Source: an uncultured Flavobacteriales bacterium | Lineage (GTDB): Bacteria; Bacteroidota; Bacteroidia; Flavobacteriales_E; Vicingaceae | DNA: 19,168 nt | Assembly: GCA_913059105.1 (NCBI GenBank) | Contig: CAJXRL010000020.1 | Location: 1-19,168, forward strand | Direction: 5' to 3' | Shown here: in pieces, positions 15,827 through 19,168 of the stretch | Numbering within the stretch: position 1 is the first letter of the stretch | Layout of the letters: each line of letters starts with the position of its first letter | Position numbers and translations under genes: made by a program | Notes under the pieces: model-generated | Database searches by the model: none | Told to the model about the DNA's origin: nothing | Seen by the model: the letters and a program-made list of their open reading frames with translations, nothing else

Positions 15827-17164
15827 TTAATCGTACTTTCTTTTGATAAACCATTTATCATTTATTGTCACTCCTAACTGTAAGTTGAAAAAATTCTCTT
15901 TTGTTAATCCTGCTTTATCCTTACCTATTTGCCCCAATTCAGCTCCAATGTTTAATGTAGAGAAAGTTTTACGCAACGGTAAGGTTAAACCAAAACTTAT
16001 GCCAAACTCAGAAATGTCTTCATTATTAATTCGAATTATTGAGCTATTGTATCTCAATCCTGATCTGTAACCAATCTTAGTTAAGTACGAACCAAAACCG
16101 CCGGTATTAACATATTTATCAAAGCCTAAGTGAATAGATTGACCGTTTGCTAATTCCACCCCCGGCCCTAATTCAGCATCTCCCCATGTGTTTAAGCGAA
16201 GGTCCGCCGTTAACATCCACTCGCTTTTCTTTTCAAGTGCAAAGCCCAAACCTAAGACAGCTCTATTGGCCATGGTTATCTTAGAGTCATCTTGAAAAAG
16301 GGCTGTATCCCTAAATCGTTCTGCCCCTATATCTCCTGTATAATTTCGAAAAAGTCTTGATTGTTCCGCATTTAAATCATTTCCTGGAGAAAGAACTGCC
16401 CCAGCAATAATTCTATACTTGTTACTCAAATGTTTAAAATACTGTAGTCCTAATTGGTAAGCAACACTGTTAACTCTAATTTTTCTTTCATCTAAACTAT
16501 TCATAAAGCCCGAGCTAGCATCTTCATAAACAACTCTCCTATTATCGGTTAGCTGCCCAAAATAGTAGCTTCCTGTAAGCCCTACCGAGAAATTTTTTCC
16601 AAATTCATACCCAAATCCAAAGTAAATTTCATTCACCCCACCTGATCCATCATAATTATACTCGACCGCTTCAGGGTCACTAATGTTTACTGAGTCAGCA
16701 TTAGTGTAGTCATAACCTACAAAACTATATGGCTTAATTCCGAATGCCATTCCAGCCTTTTCCCCCAACGGTACCGCTAAACTCATATGCCCAAATTGAG
16801 TATTACTTCCAGTTCTACTTTGACCACCTGAAGTGTATTCTGCATTTCTAGAAACTGCAGAAAACTCGAAAGTGGTTAAACTAATGTTAGAAAAAGAAGC
16901 TGGGTTTACAGCATTGATAAAGTTTGAACCACGGTCATTTAGATTTGCATTACTTCTGGATAAAGAATCGTAAACCAATGGTTTATATTGGAATGGTCTC
17001 CAGGCAATTCCTGCTCCACCTAACCCAAAATTACCGTTAAAGGCAGTTGTATTTAACGTACCTATGCCGTATCTGGAATAGGGAGAATCGGTATTTTTCT
17101 GTGCTTTTAAAAAGCTGAATACCAATAAGAAAGTCAAAGTGAGAGCGAAGGTTTTATTCGCCAT
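15827..17164 (-). CDS. Putative outer-membrane beta-barrel protein with SPYSR motif
   Basis: A 445-residue protein with a signal peptide (MANKTFALTLTFLLVFSFLKAQ) and, just after it, SPYSRYGIG at 27-35, a motif I have seen in uncharacterised Bacteroidota outer-membrane proteins, here followed by AINPAS-like VNPASFSN, as in FadL-type barrels. Alternating hydrophobic/polar strands with Tyr, Gly and Asn turns continue to the end (GYEFGKNFSVGLTGSYYFG, FFNLQLGVTINDKWF). It most likely forms an outer-membrane pore or channel; the substrate is unknown. Two starts are possible; 17164 gives the cleaner signal peptide and an 11-bp overlap with coaX, while 17182 would add six residues. It is not a T9SS cargo. 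The pairing with the TPR and lptC genes suggests a job in envelope assembly. Confidence 0.8.
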   Translation of the reverse strand: MANKTFALTLTFLLVFSFLKAQKNTDSPYSRYGIGTLNTTAFNGNFGLGGAGIAWRPFQYKPLVYDSLSRSNANLNDRGSNFINAVNPASFSNISLTTFEFSAVSRNAEYTSGGQSRTGSNTQFGHMSLAVPLGEKAGMAFGIKPYSFVGYDYTNADSVNISDPEAVEYNYDGSGGVNEIYFGFGYEFGKNFSVGLTGSYYFGQLTDNRRVVYEDASSGFMNSLDERKIRVNSVAYQLGLQYFKHLSNKYRIIAGAVLSPGNDLNAEQSRLFRNYTGDIGAERFRDTALFQDDSKITMANRAVLGLGFALEKKSEWMLTADLRLNTWGDAELGPGVELANGQSIHLGFDKYVNTGGFGSYLTKIGYRSGLRYNSSIIRINNEDISEFGISFGLTLPLRKTFSTLNIGAELGQIGKDKAGLTKENFFNLQLGVTINDKWFIKRKYD

Positions 17165-17888
17165 TGTAAATAAGTATTTCATTCAAGCCTTTTAGCACCA
17201 AATTAGGGTCTGCAAAGATGCCATTTTTTAGCTCTTTCACAAAGAAATTGGCATCGCCTCCCGTAATTACGATTTTTAGTGAATTATATTGCTCTTTGTA
17301 GCTGTCTATAAATCCATTCATTTCAGAAATTAACCCATTGACAACACCAGAAAGCATAGATGTAATAGTTGTATTGCCAACATTTTGTGGTTTTTCTTTG
17401 CCTTCCCAATGCAACAGAGGTAGTTTGCTTGTATAACTATTCATAGCTCGCAAGCGCAATTGCACTCCTGGTGAAATTGCCCCACCAAGATAAGCCCCTT
17501 TGGCTGTTAAAAAATCATAAGTAACGCAAGTCCCTGCATCAATCACTAAAACATTTTGATTTGGATACTGAGCTGAAGCTCCAGCGACAGCTGCAATTCT
17601 GTCTTTCCCCAATGTCTCAGGACTTTCATATTCTAATAGAAAAGGTAATGCTGTTGTGAAGTTCAAAGTCAGCTTTGGTATTTGAAGAGCATCCAGTCGC
17701 AGTTTCTCTTCAGCCTCGGCGTTAACTGAAGAAACAATTAATGCACTTATTTCAAAACCTTTTAGGATTTGGTTGTTCAATTCAAGCGCTTCATTTTTTA
17801 GGCTAGACGAATGCAGTATTTCGCGCTCTTGGAAGACAGCGAACTTGGTTCGGGTGTTCCCAATATCTATGGCCAAACGTGCATTCAT
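17154..17888 (-). CDS. coaX: Type III pantothenate kinase
   Basis: CoaX phosphorylates pantothenate, the first step of coenzyme A synthesis, and belongs to the ASKHA fold. In its 244 residues the landmarks are D8 in AIDIGNTRTKF (phosphate-1 loop), GKDRIAAVAGA at 94-104 (pantothenate site), VIDAGTCVTYDF at 115-126 (second catalytic loop), GGAISPGVQLRLRAM at 135-149, and IVITGGDA near the end (adenosine loop). Length is typical. The gene is the first of the seven-gene minus-strand cluster and overlaps the barrel gene. A TAnnTTTG box sits almost on top of its start codon. No coaA-type kinase is seen in the window, so this could be the cell's main pantothenate kinase, but that needs the genome. 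Confidence 0.96.
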   Translation of the reverse strand: MNARLAIDIGNTRTKFAVFQEREILHSSSLKNEALELNNQILKGFEISALIVSSVNAEAEEKLRLDALQIPKLTLNFTTALPFLLEYESPETLGKDRIAAVAGASAQYPNQNVLVIDAGTCVTYDFLTAKGAYLGGAISPGVQLRLRAMNSYTSKLPLLHWEGKEKPQNVGNTTITSMLSGVVNGLISEMNGFIDSYKEQYNSLKIVITGGDANFFVKELKNGIFADPNLVLKGLNEILIYNGE

Positions 17889-17893
17889 TTTGT

Positions 17894-17901
17894 CAAAAGT
17901 A
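17894..17901 (-). promoter_or_regulatory. Candidate -7 box for coaX and the envelope cluster
   Basis: On the minus strand this reads TACTTTTG, a full match to TAnnTTTG, only 5 bp before the coaX ATG. If used, transcription would begin at or within a few bases of the start codon, giving a leaderless or nearly leaderless message. No convincing TTG -33 box is seen at the usual distance. Confidence 0.35.
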
Positions 17902-17939
17902 TGGATAGTTTAAGAGCCTAGAAATATTTTGAATTAAAT

Positions 17940-17972
17940 TTTGTTTTGGGACGCTTTTTATTTTTACATTTG
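17940..17972 (+). promoter_or_regulatory. Promoter of the tRNA-Phe gene
   Basis: TTTG at 17940-17943 and the -7 box TACATTTG at 17965-17972 are separated by 21 bp and match the Bacteroidota sigma consensus; a second TTTG at 17945-17948 is a less well-spaced alternative. The GC-rich start region CGCCCG just downstream is common for stable-RNA promoters in this group. Transcription would begin about 40 bp before the mature tRNA. Confidence 0.6.
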
Positions 17973-18016
17973 TCGCCCGATAAAAATTGTGTTTACAATT
18001 TTTTTTAGTTGGTGAG

Positions 18017-18089
18017 GGTGCCATAGCTCAGTTGGTAGAGCAAAGGACTGAAAATCCTTGTGTCGCTGGTTCGATTCCAGCTGGCACCA
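18017..18089 (+). tRNA. tRNA-Phe (anticodon GAA)
   Basis: The cloverleaf closes fully: acceptor stem GGTGCCA (18017-18023) with TGGCACC (18082-18088); D arm GCTC...GAGC; anticodon stem AAGGA/TCCTT around the loop CTGAAAA with anticodon GAA at 18050-18052; T stem GCTGG/CCAGC around the loop TTCGATT; discriminator A at 18089. The mature length is 73 nt without CCA, which is not encoded (the next bases are CT). It is a lone tRNA gene with its own promoter and terminator. Confidence 0.98.
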
Positions 18090-18095
18090 CTAAAG

Positions 18096-18126
18096 AAAAG
18101 CTTTGCAGCAATGCAAGGCTTTTTTT
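18096..18126 (+). terminator. Intrinsic terminator of tRNA-Phe
   Basis: AAAAGCTTTGCA pairs with TGCAAGGCTTTT across a GCAA loop, with one G-U pair, and runs into seven T. It starts 7 bp after the tRNA. The following stretch to 18261 contains no further feature that I can support. Confidence 0.85.
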
Positions 18127-18261
18127 GTGCCTTAAATTCACAACTCCGTAGATTATATTGATCATTACCCTTGAGGAATATTTTAATAACGACTTTGAAT
18201 AAACATATCAAAGTTTAGATTGCTTACACAATTCTACCCTTTCTTTACCGTTTCCAAGCTC

Positions 18262-18651
18262 ATGAAAGAATCAAATCCCTTTTCGATAAAAGAACGCTTG
18301 TACAGTTTTATACCTGCGTTTAATGGCATTAAACTGCTCTTTAAAAATGAACACAATACATGGATCCATTTGTTTTTTATGGTTGTAGTGATTTTAGCTG
18401 GAATAATCGTTCAATTAAGCAAAACCGAATGGCTATTCATGGCTCTTGCCATAGTTATAGTATTTATTTCTGAGCTATTTAACACCGCTTTAGAACGGTT
18501 AGCAGATAAGGTGGAATCGAAGTTCGATTCCACAATTGGGGCTGTAAAAGATTATGCTTCTGCTGCAGTTTTAGTAGCCTCTCTTTTTGCTGTAGTTGTT
18601 GGGTTAGTAGTTTTCGGACCAAAATTAATGATATTTATTTATGATCTTTAA
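18262..18651 (+). CDS. DgkA-family lipid kinase (diacylglycerol or undecaprenol kinase)
   Basis: A 129-residue integral membrane kinase of the DgkA family, with three hydrophobic spans at about 33-50, 53-72 and 101-125. The family signature is present: ELFNTALERLADKV at 71-84 (the E-x-x-N-T-A-x-E motif) and IGAVKDYASAAVL at 92-104. The segment LLFKNEHNTWIHLF (25-38) recalls the E-x-N-x-x-I-H motif of the Gram-positive branch, whose members phosphorylate undecaprenol. A TTG in frame at 18220 was set aside in favour of the ATG at 18262, which is followed by the usual charged amphipathic N-terminus. Its 3' end overlaps the convergent sugar transferase end by 17 bp. The substrate (diacylglycerol or undecaprenol) cannot be decided from sequence alone. 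Confidence 0.93.
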   Translation: MKESNPFSIKERLYSFIPAFNGIKLLFKNEHNTWIHLFFMVVVILAGIIVQLSKTEWLFMALAIVIVFISELFNTALERLADKVESKFDSTIGAVKDYASAAVLVASLFAVVVGLVVFGPKLMIFIYDL

Positions 18652-19119
18652 ACAGTGTAAAAACGGTTAGAAATACAATTTTTACATCAAAAAACAAGGT
18701 CCAATTATTTACGTAAAACCGGTCTAAACGAACTCTATTTTGCAACAAAGCAAAGTCGTCAATTTCCCCTCTGAATCCTTTTATTTGAGCCAAACCCGTT
18801 ATACCAGGCTTAATGGCATGACGATTCATAAAGTTGCCCACTAAATTTGAATATTGCTCCGTGTGCTTAAGCATATGTGGTCGAGGCCCTATAATACTCA
18901 TTTGTCCTTTTATCACATTTATAAACTGTGGTAATTCATCTAAAGAAGTTTTCCTTAAAATAGCTCCTATTTTGGTAATTCTAGGGTCGTTTCGAGTAGC
19001 TTGTTTTAAATCTGCATCTGTATTTTGACGCATGCTCCTAAATTTATAACAATTAAACCCTTTGTTATTTATGCCTGAGCGCTTTTGTTTAAAAAAAACG
19101 GGACCTTTTGAACTTAACT
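18635..19119 (-). CDS. Bacterial sugar transferase, C-terminal part (5' truncated)
   Basis: A polyprenyl-phosphate sugar-1-phosphate transferase (WcaJ/PglC-type monotopic phosphoglycosyltransferase), which starts exopolysaccharide or O-antigen repeat synthesis by loading a sugar phosphate on undecaprenyl phosphate. The frame continues beyond the first ATG (19033) to the contig edge, reading SSKGPVFFKQKRSG and then GFNCYKFRSM, so about 161 residues are present and the N-terminus is missing. Later motifs are TSLDELPQFINVIKGQMS, IIGPRPHM and HAIKPGITGLAQIKG, all diagnostic. The catalytic D-E pair is probably the DE of LDELPQ. Whether the missing part is short (PglC-like) or long with membrane spans (WcaJ-like) is unknown, and so is the sugar. 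Confidence 0.95.
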
Positions 19120-19168
19120 CTGTCTCTTATACACATCTGACGCTGCCGACGATCTACTCTGTGTAGAT
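19120..19168 (-). other. Nextera/Illumina i5 adapter, reverse complement (artefact)
   Basis: Bases 19120-19138 are the Tn5 mosaic end CTGTCTCTTATACACATCT, 19139-19152 the read-1 adapter, 19153-19160 the complement of the same index as at the left end, and 19161-19168 P5 primer sequence. It is a continuation of sequencing reads into adapter and should be trimmed. Confidence 0.98.

Noticed and set aside
15366..15830. 154-codon plus-strand frame rich in Leu, Phe and Ser
   Set aside because: It lies opposite the TPR protein gene, whose signal peptide and repeats are convincing; the hydrophobic bias comes from reading Lys/Glu codons backwards.
18005..18211. 68-codon minus-strand frame with WNRTSDTRIFSPLLYQLSYG
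   Set aside because: It is antisense to tRNA-Phe and its terminator. This peptide is a well-known false gene produced by reading tRNA on the other strand.
1..19168. Inverted terminal repeats suggesting a transposon or linear replicon
   Set aside because: The repeats contain sequencing-index and P5 primer sequence and the Tn5 mosaic end of the library kit. No transposase gene is present.

Overview
The window is a 19.07-kb piece of AT-rich bacterial chromosome (46..19119) with Illumina Nextera adapter sequence left on both ends (1..45 and 19120..19168). Several things point to Bacteroidota, most likely a Flavobacteriales-type organism: a secreted protein with a type IX secretion (T9SS) C-terminal sorting domain, a PorE-like TPR/propeller/OmpA-like protein, promoter-like TAnnTTTG boxes, A-rich start contexts without Shine-Dalgarno sites, and the conserved coaX / lptC / CNNM / PpiD-like gene order. 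The exact genus cannot be read from the window.

Layout from left to right. A 5'-truncated saccharopine dehydrogenase (+) runs into a convergent three-gene unit on the minus strand: a 1422-residue PorE-like cell-envelope protein, then a DnaQ-type exonuclease, then a fumarylacetoacetate hydrolase-family enzyme. Upstream lies an E2 acyltransferase gene (-), divergent from a small T9SS cargo protein (+). It is followed by kbl (+), which ends at a perfect bidirectional terminator. From 10298 to 17888 seven minus-strand genes form a tightly packed envelope-biogenesis cluster, transcribed coaX, outer-membrane barrel, TPR protein, lptC, small membrane protein, CNNM/CorC-type protein, PpiD-like chaperone. 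Next come tRNA-Phe with its own promoter and terminator, a DgkA-family lipid kinase (+), and the C-terminal part of a polyprenyl-phosphate sugar-1-phosphate transferase (-) cut by the contig end.

Functionally, the window mixes amino-acid and keto-acid catabolism (saccharopine dehydrogenase, Kbl, E2, FAH-family enzyme) with construction of the outer membrane (LptC, PpiD-like chaperone, barrel protein, PorE-like protein, undecaprenyl-phosphate chemistry). There is no sign of a prophage, insertion sequence, CRISPR array or defence island. The least explained parts are the PorE-like protein, whose carboxypeptidase-regulatory-like region has expanded by tandem 172-residue duplications, and the uncharacterised barrel/TPR/small-membrane-protein trio packed around lptC.
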